A DNA stretch of 32,389 bases from Mucilaginibacter sp. (lineage in GTDB: Bacteria > Bacteroidota > Bacteroidia > Sphingobacteriales > Sphingobacteriaceae), in contig JAQBOA010000081.1 in the NCBI GenBank assembly GCA_028288305.1, positions 1-32,389 on the forward strand. The letters are read 5' to 3'. The position numbers were made by a program, and so were the translations under genes. Positions 16,921-26,863 of the stretch are shown here, piece after piece. How positions within the stretch are numbered: the stretch's first letter is position 1; the number at the start of each line of letters is the position of its first letter. The notes under the pieces are model-generated. The model was not told the origin of the DNA, searched no databases, and saw only the letters and a list, made by a program, of their open reading frames with translations.

Positions 16921-19900
16921 CTACTCTACTTTATAACGGTAAACCTGCCTGCCTAAATGGCCGTTTTCGTCAATACCTTCTATTACGATGCGATAGTTTC
17001 CTTTTGTTTCCGCATTAAAGAACTCAAATGCGGCATTGCTGTTTTTATCTGTAATGATATTGGGATTCCAGTAAACGGTTGTACGCAAGTCGGCAAATGA
17101 GGTATTTGGTTTTTGAAGATCATACCGGGGCGAATAAAAAACACGCGCTTTGTAATATCCGATGGGTGAATAATAAGCAAATTTTGGCTTAAAACTGCTT
17201 CCGTCTGGGATCATATCATCCCATCTTTTCGTTGTAATAATTATTGCACCGCCTCCACCTTGCACCCCGTATACTGCAGCAAGGCTCGCATCAGTTATAA
17301 TTTCAACACTTGCAATATCGCTAGGCATAAGGGAATCCAATACATCTGCCTGTGATGACGACGCATATGGATTTTTTTGCATTTGACCATTTTTAAATAT
17401 TAGGTTGCCAGGAATTTCTATGCCATCAAGCAAAACCAATGTAGGGAAAAAGCCATAATAGAAGTTGCCATTAAAATATTGAATACCATGAAGGTGACCA
17501 ACAATGCAATCTTTAAAGACAGGACAACCAGGAGGTATCTGGTCTGCGGTGATAACATCATTGGCGTTTCCTGGGCCATTAAGATTTGATGAATGTTTTA
17601 CATACTTCAGCTCTTTTTTTTCTTTTATTGTAACTTCTTTCAATATTATAGCATGTTTGCCTATTCCCTGTTTAAGTTGTTCCCGGTGAAAGTTATTACT
17701 GAAATCAAGGTAAACTATTGAGCTATCGCTTTCTTTAATATTTCCATCCGGGGCATTCTTGTTTTCACCTAATTTGGGTGGCCTTTCGTTCTCAATTTCA
17801 ATTAAAGTATTTTTTCTTACCTGCTTGTCTGTCGCCTGTATAATATAGCGTATGCTGTCTATAACCGGAAAATGCTTAAAAGCAAATTTTCCATTCGCAT
17901 CAGCTACCGTATCCAAAGAGAAAAAAGCTTTTGATACTGAAAGCAGCGATACTTTGCCATAGGGAATAGATTTACCTCCGGCAGTTTTTATTTTTCCTGA
18001 CACAGTAATTCTTTCTTCAGGCTGGGAGAGAGCAGGGGGATATTTATCATTCAGTATTTGCTTCCATTCAAATCTGTGATACCCCTGGGTAAGCATTAAT
18101 ATATCCAAATCTGTATTGGCTTTATCGTTTTTAATGTTAAAGTAATAATTGGGTCTTTCAACATATCCCTTAAGGTCTAAAGTCAGCAGCAGGTTGGATA
18201 AAATTGTGCTTTCATTATCTTCATCTACAGGAACCCTGGTCTCATCAGTAACTGCTACTGAAAAGTTACCGGTTGAAGGTTCATAATCTTTATCGCTTGC
18301 TACAAGATTTATAGTAACCTTCTGACGAGGGTGGTAAATCGGTTTTTCAGTTACCAGTTTTAAATTAAGCTGATCAGGTTTACGGATAAATACAAGCCGT
18401 TCATTCATTGGCTCTCCATTTGCTGAAAATAGCGTGAACTGCACAATACCATCCGGAAACTTGTTTTTAGGAATAATAGCAGTAAAATTGTTATTTACAA
18501 GTTTTCCAGCTGTGTAAGAGTATATAATTCCACCTGATTGTGCAATGAGGTTTATTTGCTGCTGGTGGTTTTGTTTTCCTGCGATTATATGTATCCTCAC
18601 ATTGCGCGGGTCTGAATTCTCAAAATTCAAAGCATAGCCCTTATCATCTGCTTTAGGTAAATCGAAAACTTTTGTACTATCAATGCCGTTTATAGTTGCC
18701 TTATATATTTCCCCCGGAAGGGGTGTCAGAGTGATTATACCCATTCCAAGGTGCTGACTGGCAAAGCTGCATACCGTATGACCTTGTTCGTCAGTAACTG
18801 TTCCTTTTACATCAGCCCCAAGCCCGTTAGGGGTTATCACTTTAAATGCCATTTTTGAGGTAACGCCATTTACAAGATTTCCTCCCTCCGGAAAAAATTG
18901 GATATCAATTTTACCCGAAGCTGTTTTTGATTGAGATGATTCAGCCGTTTGTTTTTTATCACCCATGGCATGAGTTGTTTTGCCTGGCTGTGGTACTTTG
19001 GAAGGCGAATTAACGATGAATAAATATTGATCAAAAAAGTATTCTTCACCAGCATCACGCATTAGTTTAGTATATGCCCTTAACCTGTAATAGCCTTTTT
19101 TTAGCGTATCCGCCAGGGCGAAATCTCCTGCGGCTGAACCATCTTTTAATTTCAATTTGAGAGAGCCTGTTATCTTGTTATCGGGACTTATCAATTCAAC
19201 GTTTAATATGCTGCTTAAGGCTGACGGTTGGAACAACGGATCAGTAACATAAGCTTTAAAATAAATAGTATCTCCAGCAGCGTAGTATGGCTTGTCGAAA
19301 TGCAGATAGGCTTTTTCTATATAGTGTCCTGCTATATAGTCTTTCAGCGTGCCATCTATTTTTTTTACCAGGGTGCTGTCAACTGGAGGCTCAGTTTGCT
19401 GCGGCTCAAAATTTACCGGCAAAAGTTCAGCTACCCTTTTGTTTGCCCATACGCCTGCGTATGCTAAACTTTCCGGATTGATAATTAGTCCGCGACTATC
19501 AAAATAAGCAACCGAGGCATAAAAGATTACCAATGTGTTGGACGTATTATTTGGGGTATACAAATGGCCTAAAGAACTGGCTTTAAATTGGTGAGATTTA
19601 TCGTATATCACGTAAAGTGCATCTTTACTGCAGGCGAAAGCATATAATCCTGGTTTATTTGTTTTCTCTATTATATCCTCTCCTGTTAAAACTACAGGAA
19701 CCTGTTTAGGTAATAACCTGGGTAACTTTGATTTTTTTTCCCAAAAGGAAAGCGAATCACGGTATTCATGTTTGTCTTTTAATAAAGTGATTACCTTAAT
19801 CCTTTGGTTGATTACGCTATCTGCCGGCCGTTCCGGATTTGTCAGAAAACGCAATACAAGAAAACCTTCCTGGCTCAATTGGTTATTTAGTCCCGCACGT

Positions 19901-20586
19901 AAAAAATGTGTGATTGAATTTGAATAAACGTCCTGTCTTCTTTCTTTCCACTGCTCTTTCTGCAAAGCTGTACCTTTTAATTCCTCAAAGAAAACAGAAC
20001 CTTCGTATAAAAACTGTTTTGTATTCTGATCATAATTAAAATTTGATAAAAGGTATTTAATACGATAGCCCAGTGCCTTGTTTTCAATTATCAGAAAATC
20101 GATGGATTTGGCTGCAAGTACTTGAGTCTTTTCATCGTAACTCAAATCAAGCAGTTCAGGATTTACTACCTTAGATTCTTTAGCCAGGTCTGATGTGCCT
20201 AAAAATTCATTTTTAAACAGATCAAAATTTCTTTGCCACTCGGTATCCTCTTTAGGTTTTATTTTAACCTCATTTAATACAGTCACTCTAGGAGTTAAGT
20301 ATATGTCGGGCAGTATACCATTGGCATTATTAACCGTAATGGTTTCGCCGTAAGTAAAAAAGCCAATAATGGAAATTGTAAGATCGTACTTGCCGGGTTT
20401 TACATTATGCAGCGTAAAAACGCCGTCAACCATCGTTTTATCCCCTATGGTAGTGTTATTTAAAAATACATTGACATTCGCGATCGGGCGGTTATCATCA
20501 TGGTTTATTACTCTGCCCGAAATGTTAAATTGTGCAGCAACACTAAAGGGAAATAATAAGAAAAGAAAAATTAAGGTTTTGGTCAT
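16921..20586 (-). CDS. Giant envelope protein: CarboxypepD_reg, MG2-like region and TonB plug
   Basis: A 1221-residue exported protein. I chose the ATG at 20586 (MTKTLIFLFLLFPFSVAAQ, a good signal peptide) over a TTG 21 bases upstream. Order of parts: signal peptide; CarboxypepD_reg-like beta sandwich at about 20-105 (ISGRVINHDDNRPIANVNVF); a middle section resembling DUF-type surface proteins; an MG2 (macroglobulin-like) region from about 425 (KAYLHFDKPYYAAGDTIYFK); a second carboxypeptidase-regulatory-like module around 860-900; a TonB-receptor plug at about 1025-1120 (SDIASVEIITDASLAAVYG, GGGGAIIITTKR); and a short tail without a barrel. It may span the periplasm or interact with TonB partners. 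Such MG2/plug proteins are recurrent in Bacteroidetes, function unknown. Confidence 0.85.
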   Translation of the reverse strand: MTKTLIFLFLLFPFSVAAQFNISGRVINHDDNRPIANVNVFLNNTTIGDKTMVDGVFTLHNVKPGKYDLTISIIGFFTYGETITVNNANGILPDIYLTPRVTVLNEVKIKPKEDTEWQRNFDLFKNEFLGTSDLAKESKVVNPELLDLSYDEKTQVLAAKSIDFLIIENKALGYRIKYLLSNFNYDQNTKQFLYEGSVFFEELKGTALQKEQWKERRQDVYSNSITHFLRAGLNNQLSQEGFLVLRFLTNPERPADSVINQRIKVITLLKDKHEYRDSLSFWEKKSKLPRLLPKQVPVVLTGEDIIEKTNKPGLYAFACSKDALYVIYDKSHQFKASSLGHLYTPNNTSNTLVIFYASVAYFDSRGLIINPESLAYAGVWANKRVAELLPVNFEPQQTEPPVDSTLVKKIDGTLKDYIAGHYIEKAYLHFDKPYYAAGDTIYFKAYVTDPLFQPSALSSILNVELISPDNKITGSLKLKLKDGSAAGDFALADTLKKGYYRLRAYTKLMRDAGEEYFFDQYLFIVNSPSKVPQPGKTTHAMGDKKQTAESSQSKTASGKIDIQFFPEGGNLVNGVTSKMAFKVITPNGLGADVKGTVTDEQGHTVCSFASQHLGMGIITLTPLPGEIYKATINGIDSTKVFDLPKADDKGYALNFENSDPRNVRIHIIAGKQNHQQQINLIAQSGGIIYSYTAGKLVNNNFTAIIPKNKFPDGIVQFTLFSANGEPMNERLVFIRKPDQLNLKLVTEKPIYHPRQKVTINLVASDKDYEPSTGNFSVAVTDETRVPVDEDNESTILSNLLLTLDLKGYVERPNYYFNIKNDKANTDLDILMLTQGYHRFEWKQILNDKYPPALSQPEERITVSGKIKTAGGKSIPYGKVSLLSVSKAFFSLDTVADANGKFAFKHFPVIDSIRYIIQATDKQVRKNTLIEIENERPPKLGENKNAPDGNIKESDSSIVYLDFSNNFHREQLKQGIGKHAIILKEVTIKEKKELKYVKHSSNLNGPGNANDVITADQIPPGCPVFKDCIVGHLHGIQYFNGNFYYGFFPTLVLLDGIEIPGNLIFKNGQMQKNPYASSSQADVLDSLMPSDIASVEIITDASLAAVYGVQGGGGAIIITTKRWDDMIPDGSSFKPKFAYYSPIGYYKARVFYSPRYDLQKPNTSFADLRTTVYWNPNIITDKNSNAAFEFFNAETKGNYRIVIEGIDENGHLGRQVYRYKVE

Positions 20587-20986
20587 TATGGCTGAGTTAG
20601 AGTTCAAACCAAATATTTGATGTATTAAAGTTAATTAATTCTTTTTATAAGTAATGGTATTGCAATAAATAATTTTATCATTAAAGCTTGTGAAATATTA
20701 ATAGCCCGAACTTAATCAGAAAGTCATATTTAATTAAAGGGATTGTTCTACAATAAAAGGAAGCTTTGTTTGTAGGGATTAACCCAGCACCGATATTAGT
20801 GAAAAAATTAGCAAATGATTCATGAATTCAATTTAAGGTATATTCGAGGTTTCAATTTTAATTTGAACCAGGGTATCTTTAATTAACACATTCTTATCCC
20901 TCAAGTTCATCAAGTGGCGAGTCCCTCGCATTTTCCCCTGTTTTTACTATATTTAGCGCTTTTAATAGCATCCTCTTAATTTAAAC
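20587..20986. other. 400-bp divergent intergenic region
   Basis: AT-rich gap between the divergent large envelope gene and the unknown exported protein gene. I see no convincing ORF. The only structure noted is a small dyad, GCGAG TCC CTCGC, near 20917-20930, too short to call. It must hold the promoters of both genes, but no box matches the consensus well. Confidence 0.4.
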
Positions 20987-21967
20987 ATGGATAAGTCTGC
21001 CAACGTATATATAAAAAGGAGTTTTTACGCTCTGCTTATTTTAATTTCATTGTCTTCATCTAAATGCGGCCGTACTTATAAAGTAATACAAGAAGAAAAG
21101 GCCCAAAAGGAAGCAGTAGTAAAAAGAACAAAAAACTTAATAGGCATAATTAAAGGAATAAGCTACACGGAAGTTAGCCGCAAATTTGACAATGGACTTT
21201 CATTTAGTCCGGTAGGGTATCAACTTGTACCTGAATGGAAAATATCATTTCCATCTGTTGATTCAGTAAATATTTACAGTCCCAAAAAGGGACGTTTTTT
21301 GAATGCGCCGGTAGTGTTCGATCATGATTCTATTTTTAATGTAGCCTGGGCATGGCTTAAATTAAAACAACTTAGTAAGGATAGTTTGAAATTTATGGTA
21401 TTGCATGTAAAGGATAATATAATACAGGATGAAAAAGTTCATGTATTTATGTCGTTTTACTCCAATAGCTATATTAAGAATGTGTTGCACTCTGATACCA
21501 CCAAACTTTGGGCGCCAGGTCCGAAGGATACATTATTTATAAAAACAAAGGCCTTACTGGCAAATAAAATACCCGACAGTGCTTTTGCCTGTACCGAGCC
21601 TGCGTTGCTGACGTCTAAAAATAAATTGGTCAGTGTAAAAAATGAAGCGCCCGCTGAAGCCGTTGATGGCGGTAAATCGTACGATTCCTATCTATCGCCT
21701 ACGTATGATATTACGATCCATAAAGCCTACGACGACTTTTCTTATTCGTTTACCGCATGGGTTGACGACAAGGGAAACCTAACCTTTAGAAAATCCATAA
21801 TCTCTTTAGTCTTTTTAGGCGCTGGGGGTAAGAAATCTTATATTAATACACTGAAGGCAATAACTGACGGCTACCTTAAGCTTTACCTGGATGTTAAACC
21901 CGGCAATACATTAGGCATTCCACATACCAGCATTATTTTTTTAAATGTTCAGGGATATAAGAAATAG
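20987..21967 (+). CDS. Exported protein of unknown function
   Basis: I do not recognise this 326-residue protein. A basic N-terminus followed by a hydrophobic stretch (SFYALLILISLSSS) and a cysteine at 27 suggests export; the lysine just before that cysteine makes a true lipobox doubtful. A coiled-looking segment follows (EEKAQKEAVVKRTKNLI). The mature part is beta-rich with segments such as FLNAPVVFDHDSIFNVAW and a C-terminal FTAWVDDKGNLTFRKS that looks like a TonB C-terminal-type or carrier fold, but this is weak. It starts a co-oriented run; the GH127 gene follows after 43 bp, so both may be co-transcribed. Confidence 0.7.
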   Translation: MDKSANVYIKRSFYALLILISLSSSKCGRTYKVIQEEKAQKEAVVKRTKNLIGIIKGISYTEVSRKFDNGLSFSPVGYQLVPEWKISFPSVDSVNIYSPKKGRFLNAPVVFDHDSIFNVAWAWLKLKQLSKDSLKFMVLHVKDNIIQDEKVHVFMSFYSNSYIKNVLHSDTTKLWAPGPKDTLFIKTKALLANKIPDSAFACTEPALLTSKNKLVSVKNEAPAEAVDGGKSYDSYLSPTYDITIHKAYDDFSYSFTAWVDDKGNLTFRKSIISLVFLGAGGKKSYINTLKAITDGYLKLYLDVKPGNTLGIPHTSIIFLNVQGYKK

Positions 21968-22010
21968 GATTTAATTTAGATATTTAGTCTTATAAATCTA
22001 AAAACCATCC

Positions 22011-24053
22011 ATGTTCAAAAAATTAACCCTTTCAGTGATCATTGTAATGGTATTAACCTCTTACAAAATTGCTGATGACCCCAATAAAAGTGCTCCCAAT
22101 GACTACTTCGTAAAGCCATTATATGAAGAACTTCCTTTAGGCTCCATTAAACCGCAAGGTTGGCTGCATGATCAATTGGAAATTATGCGTGATGGTACCA
22201 CCGGCCACCTGGATGAAGTATATGCAAAATTAAAAAATGACAACGGCTGGCTGGGAGGTAACGGAGATGGGTGGGAAGAGACACCTTACTGGCTGGATGG
22301 CGCGGTTCCGCTGGCTTATTTGCTCGATGATGCGGTATTAAAGACGAAAGTTTTAAAATATATCAATTGGACAATTGAACATCAGCGGCCATCAGGATAT
22401 TTTGGTCCGATCACCAAAGCAGAACGGGATAGCGGTGCAGTAATTACGCTGGCCAATTGCGAAAAAGGGGAAGACTGGTGGCCGAAAATGGTAATGCTAA
22501 AAGCCTTGCAACAGTATTATACCGCTACTAATGACCTAAGAGTTATCGAATTTATGACCGCCTATTTTCATTACGAGCTAAAGGCGCTTAATAAATGCCC
22601 GATTAATAAATGGAGCGACTGGGCTGAGTCCCGCGGAAGCGAAAATATTTTAGTGGCCCAGTGGCTTTACGAAAAAACTAAAGATAAAAGTCTTTTACAA
22701 TTAGCTGATCTGCTTGATAAAAAATGCTATGCATGGAGTAAATGGTTTGCCGAACGAAACTGGGTAATTAACGCGGCTGCTAACCAAAACGATTCGAACT
22801 GGATGCGCCGTCATGGTGTTAATGTAGCGATGGCCTTGAAAGCTCCTGCTTTAAATTATCAGCGCACGCATAACCCTATGTATTTAGCCTCATTAAAAAC
22901 AGGCTTTAATGATATCATGACTTTACACGGTTTACCTGCCGGCATGTTTTCGGCTGATGAGGATTTGCATGGTAACTTACCCACTCAGGGAACAGAACTT
23001 TGTGCCGTAGTGGAATCTATGTTTTCACTGGAAGAGATTATTGCCATTACAGGGGATACGCATTACATGGATGCGCTGGAACGTATTACATTTAACGCCC
23101 TTCCCACCCAAACCACCGACGACTATAACAATAAGCAATATTTTCAAGTAGCCAACCAGGTAGAAATTGCAAGAGGCGTTTTTGATTTTTCACTGCCTTT
23201 TGGCCGTGAAATGAACAATGTGCTGGGCATGCGGAGTGGTTATACTTGTTGCCTTGCCAATATGCACCAGGGCTGGACAAAATATGCACAGCACCTCTGG
23301 TATAAAACACAGGACAATGGTTTGGCATCCTTAATTTATGGTCCTAACCATTTAAATACCAAGGTTGGAAAAAACAATACTGCTATCAGCGTAAATGAAG
23401 TTACCGATTACCCTTTCGGCGATGAGATAGGATTTGAAATATCAACCAAAAGCGCTGTGCAATTTCCCTGGCAATTAAGGATTCCATCATGGTGTGCTAA
23501 TGCTATCATTAGTATAAATGGGAAAGTAAGCAACAGCGGTAAAGGCGGCCAATTGATAACAATTAACCGGGTTTGGAAAGATGGTGATAAGTTGACTTTG
23601 AAACTGCCCATGCAAGTAAGTACTTCTAATTGGGGGCGCAATTCAAGAGCGGTTGAGCGCGGGCCGCTGGTATATGCCTTAAAGTTGGGTGAGCGATGGG
23701 AAAAAGGCAATGATAAACATGAGGGAGATTATTTCAGCGTTTATCCGACTGAGGATTGGAACTATGGTTTGTCGGAGCAGATCGTAAGTGACCCTGTAAA
23801 AAATCTTGAAGTAAAAATAAAACCACTTAACGGCAAACTTGTATGGAACCAGCAGCACGCTCCTATTGAAATTACAGCCACCGGCAGACAGATCCCCAAC
23901 TGGAAACTAACTGATGGTGTGGCAAACCAGCCGGTTACAGACCGTGACGGACAATACAGGGGTGTAGTGAGCGACACCATAACTCATTTTACGTTAATTC
24001 CCTATGGCTTTACAAAGGTGAGGATTGTAGCATTTCCGGTGGTGAAGAAATAA
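22011..24053 (+). CDS. GH127 beta-L-arabinofuranosidase (DUF1680)
   Basis: A 680-residue exported glycoside hydrolase with an N-terminal signal or anchor helix (LSVIIVMVLTSYKIA). The (alpha/alpha)6 barrel runs to about 430 and is followed by beta-sandwich domains. The zinc-thiolate site typical of GH127 is present: E329-L-C331 (GTELCAVVE) and the C413-C414 pair (SGYTCCLANMHQGW), matching Glu338, Cys340, Cys417 and Cys418 of the characterised HypBA1; C413 would be the nucleophile. Early segments WLGGNGDGWEETPYWLDG are strongly conserved in the family. It would release arabinofuranose units from plant glycans in the periplasm. No SusC/SusD pair is in the window, so this is not a full utilization locus. 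Confidence 0.9.
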   Translation: MFKKLTLSVIIVMVLTSYKIADDPNKSAPNDYFVKPLYEELPLGSIKPQGWLHDQLEIMRDGTTGHLDEVYAKLKNDNGWLGGNGDGWEETPYWLDGAVPLAYLLDDAVLKTKVLKYINWTIEHQRPSGYFGPITKAERDSGAVITLANCEKGEDWWPKMVMLKALQQYYTATNDLRVIEFMTAYFHYELKALNKCPINKWSDWAESRGSENILVAQWLYEKTKDKSLLQLADLLDKKCYAWSKWFAERNWVINAAANQNDSNWMRRHGVNVAMALKAPALNYQRTHNPMYLASLKTGFNDIMTLHGLPAGMFSADEDLHGNLPTQGTELCAVVESMFSLEEIIAITGDTHYMDALERITFNALPTQTTDDYNNKQYFQVANQVEIARGVFDFSLPFGREMNNVLGMRSGYTCCLANMHQGWTKYAQHLWYKTQDNGLASLIYGPNHLNTKVGKNNTAISVNEVTDYPFGDEIGFEISTKSAVQFPWQLRIPSWCANAIISINGKVSNSGKGGQLITINRVWKDGDKLTLKLPMQVSTSNWGRNSRAVERGPLVYALKLGERWEKGNDKHEGDYFSVYPTEDWNYGLSEQIVSDPVKNLEVKIKPLNGKLVWNQQHAPIEITATGRQIPNWKLTDGVANQPVTDRDGQYRGVVSDTITHFTLIPYGFTKVRIVAFPVVKK

Positions 24054-24138
24054 AATTTTATTTTACTTTTATCGAAAAATAAACAGACTAACTATCACAA
24101 ATAAAATATTACTATTACCATGGAGATTTAAAGGGAAT

Positions 24139-25248
24139 ATGACCGCAACTAAAAACTCAAATCCCTTAACCGAAAGGCTGCTCTCACTTGATTTTCTGCG
24201 CGGGTTTATTATGGTATTGCTGGCCATAGAGTCGACTGGTATTTATGATTATTTATTTGAGCATACTCAAGGTGAACCTTTTAATTATTTCATCATACAA
24301 TTTACACATCATCCCTGGCATGGCCTTCATTTCTGGGATTTAGTGCAGCCTGCGTTTATGTTTATGGCAGGCGTTGCCATGGCATTTTCCTTAAATAAAC
24401 AATGGGCAAATGGCGTTACCTGGGGTCAGTCGTTTAAAAAAATATTAATACGTTGCGGGTGGCTATTCTTTTTGGGAGTTTGGGATTATGCTGTCCGCCC
24501 GAATGGTTTATCGTTTGAGTTATGGGATGTGCTCACCCAACTTTCTTTTACCACGTTGGTTGCATTCCTTATTTTCAGGTGGAGCAATGTTACACAAATA
24601 GGGGTATGCATCGCCTTGCTATTACTAACCGAAGCATTATACCGTTTTGCCAATATCCCCGGCTTTAACCAGCCATTTACGGATCAGCATAATTTTGGAA
24701 ATTATGTAGATACGATCCTAATGCATAAAATTAATAAAGGCGGCTGGGTTGCTATTAACTGTATTCCTACAGCAGTTCACACCGTTGCCGGGGTGCTTGT
24801 AGGGAAATGGTTATTAAGCGGAAAGAATAAAATTGAAACATTGCTGCTTTGGGCATTCATATGTCTTATTATTGGTTATAGCCTGGACGGGTTTGGTGTA
24901 ACTCCGATAATAAAAAGAATTGCCACTACCTCTTTTACGATAGCATCATTAGGGTATTGCTTATTGTTTATTGCTATTAGTTACTGGTGGGTAGATGTAA
25001 AAGACCACCGCAAACATTTAAGTTTCTTTACCATCGTAGGTATGAACTCTATTTTTATTTACCTGTTTTTCGAAATCGTTGGCAGTAGGTGGTTCAATGG
25101 TTATATCAGCAGTATTTCAAATGGCGTTTTAAGCTGGTTTAATGCAGGTGAGTTATTAAAAGCTATGATTGCTTCCATCTGTATTTTTGGTTTAGAGTGG
25201 TTGCTGTGTTATTTTTTATACAAGAAAAAAATATTTTTAAAGGTTTGA
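24139..25248 (+). CDS. DUF5009 / HGSNAT-like membrane acyltransferase
   Basis: A 369-residue protein with about ten hydrophobic segments. The N-terminus RLLSLDFLRGFIMVLLAIES is the signature of the heparan-alpha-glucosaminide N-acetyltransferase / DUF5009 group, where a cytoplasmic acetyl group is passed through the membrane to a sugar outside. PAFMFMAGVAMAFSL is the second hallmark. A ribosome-binding-like AAGGGA lies just before the ATG. It is 85 bp after the GH127 gene on the same strand, so a joint role in handling acetylated glycans is plausible but inferred. No soluble domain is attached. Confidence 0.85.
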   Translation: MTATKNSNPLTERLLSLDFLRGFIMVLLAIESTGIYDYLFEHTQGEPFNYFIIQFTHHPWHGLHFWDLVQPAFMFMAGVAMAFSLNKQWANGVTWGQSFKKILIRCGWLFFLGVWDYAVRPNGLSFELWDVLTQLSFTTLVAFLIFRWSNVTQIGVCIALLLLTEALYRFANIPGFNQPFTDQHNFGNYVDTILMHKINKGGWVAINCIPTAVHTVAGVLVGKWLLSGKNKIETLLLWAFICLIIGYSLDGFGVTPIIKRIATTSFTIASLGYCLLFIAISYWWVDVKDHRKHLSFFTIVGMNSIFIYLFFEIVGSRWFNGYISSISNGVLSWFNAGELLKAMIASICIFGLEWLLCYFLYKKKIFLKV

Positions 25249-25311
25249 TCAGAATCGAAAGCTAAAATGCGTTATGGCTTAATAATTGCCGATTTTGAAT
25301 AATAAAAAATT

Positions 25312-25815
25312 ATGAACAAATTATTATTTTTATTTACTGTTATACTCTTATCCAACAGAATTAATGCAAAACCCCAGCAAGACAGCACAGTTAAACATTC
25401 GACGGTTAAAACATTAACTGACCGGCAATATAACGCGCTGTTAAATGGTGAAGATTTGTATGGTATGGTTTTAGCTGCCAAATTAAACCATTATCCTTAT
25501 CCTGTAGAAGTGATAAAATTTAAAGACGAGTTGAATCTTAGCCCAATCCAGGTAGATAAAATCACTGCGATTAATAAGGAATTGCACCGTAAGATATTGG
25601 AAATGGGTTTAATTATTATTCATAATGAGCGAACATTAGACAGCCTTTTTCGTACACACAGGGTAAATAATGGTTCGCTTATATTTTATACAAACAGGTA
25701 CGGATTGTACCAGGGTGAGTTAAGAAACGCCATTTTACAGACTTGCCTTACTACCAGGGCTTTATTAACTCAACAACAAATAAATAAGTTTGAGGCTTTG
25801 CGAAAAGCTAAATAA
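25312..25815 (+). CDS. Small exported protein, Spy/CpxP-like
   Basis: A 167-residue protein with a signal peptide (MNKLLFLFTVILLSNRINA). The mature part is mostly helical and carries two LTxxQ-like motifs, LSPIQVDKI near residue 76 and LLTQQQINKF near the end, which resemble the Spy/CpxP/ZraP group of periplasmic chaperone or metal-stress proteins. The match is loose. It lies 63 bp after the DUF5009 gene and 46 bp before accA, on the same strand, so read-through into accA is likely. Confidence 0.65.
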   Translation: MNKLLFLFTVILLSNRINAKPQQDSTVKHSTVKTLTDRQYNALLNGEDLYGMVLAAKLNHYPYPVEVIKFKDELNLSPIQVDKITAINKELHRKILEMGLIIIHNERTLDSLFRTHRVNNGSLIFYTNRYGLYQGELRNAILQTCLTTRALLTQQQINKFEALRKAK

Positions 25816-25861
25816 TAAAATACCATTTGATTTATTTAATTTAGCGCCCCTTATAAAGTGT

Positions 25862-26818
25862 ATGAAGATAAGTTTTGATTTTGAAAAACCCCTTGCCGAT
25901 TTGCAGTTGCAGATTGAAAAGGTAAAGCAGGTTGAAGATAAGAACAAGCTGGATATGTCTGCAACCCTTGCGGAGCTTGAAAATAAGTTTGAAGAAACTA
26001 AGCATGAAATATATACGCACCTTACCGGCTGGCAAAAAGTACAGATAGCCCGTCATCCCGAAAGACCCTACACCTTACAATATATTGAATTGATGTGCGA
26101 TGATTTTATTGAGCTGCACGGTGACAGAACAGTAGGCGATGATAAAGCAATTGTAGGAGGCTTTGGCACTATAAATGGACAAACAGCCATGTTTATAGGT
26201 CATCAGAAAGGGCGCAACACCAAGGAACGGCAATATCGTAACTTTGGGATGCCAAATCCGGAAGGATACCGCAAAGCATTAAGACTGATGAAACTGGCTG
26301 AAAAATTTAATAAACCTGTAATCACGCTGATCGATACACCCGGAGCATTCCCGGGTTTGGAGGCTGAAGAGCGGGGGCAAGGTGAGGCTATAGCGCGGAA
26401 TTTACTGGAAATGTCTATCCTCAAAGTGCCTGTTATATGTGTAGTCATTGGCGAAGGTGCATCGGGCGGCGCGTTGGGGTTAGCAATAGGGGATAAAGTA
26501 ATGATGCTTGAAAACTCCTGGTATTCAGTAATCTCTCCCGAAAATTGTTCAACCATTCTTTTCAAAACCTGGGAGCAAAAGGAAAGGGCTGCGGAAATGT
26601 TAAAGCTTACCTCGTCAGATATGTATAAGAATAAGCTGATTGACGGTATTATAAAAGAACCGCTTGGCGGCGCCCATCAGGATCCGGTAGCCATGGCAGC
26701 TACGCTAAAAAAACAACTTTTAAAGGACCTTAAAATATTAAAAGAACGCAATATTGATGAACTGGTAACCGAGCGCATCAATAAATTCTGTACGATGGGA
26801 GTGGTGATTGAGGATTAA
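25862..26818 (+). CDS. accA: Acetyl-CoA carboxylase, carboxyltransferase alpha subunit
   Basis: The alpha half of the carboxyltransferase that makes malonyl-CoA for fatty acid synthesis; it works with AccD in the cytoplasm. 318 residues from MKISFDFEKP, the conserved family opening; a TTG 72 bases upstream lengthens the frame but overlaps the previous gene and is not preferred. Seen: DRTVGDDKAIVGGFG, FIGHQKGRNTKER, IDTPGAFPGLEAEERGQ and the oxyanion-type GEGASGGALG. No accD is adjacent, as usual in this phylum. The next gene is convergent, 45 bp away. Confidence 0.96.
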   Translation: MKISFDFEKPLADLQLQIEKVKQVEDKNKLDMSATLAELENKFEETKHEIYTHLTGWQKVQIARHPERPYTLQYIELMCDDFIELHGDRTVGDDKAIVGGFGTINGQTAMFIGHQKGRNTKERQYRNFGMPNPEGYRKALRLMKLAEKFNKPVITLIDTPGAFPGLEAEERGQGEAIARNLLEMSILKVPVICVVIGEGASGGALGLAIGDKVMMLENSWYSVISPENCSTILFKTWEQKERAAEMLKLTSSDMYKNKLIDGIIKEPLGGAHQDPVAMAATLKKQLLKDLKILKERNIDELVTERINKFCTMGVVIED

Positions 26819-26863
26819 AAAGAGGTGAAAGGATAAAGGTAAAAAGGTAAAATTTTTTTTAGG

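Noticed and set aside
20987..21967. Lipoprotein call for the unknown exported protein
   Set aside because: Cys27 is preceded by Lys, which does not fit a lipobox.
26819..26863. Terminator between accA and the serine hydrolase gene
   Set aside because: The A/G-rich aaaggtaaa repeats with a T-run do not form a stable stem.
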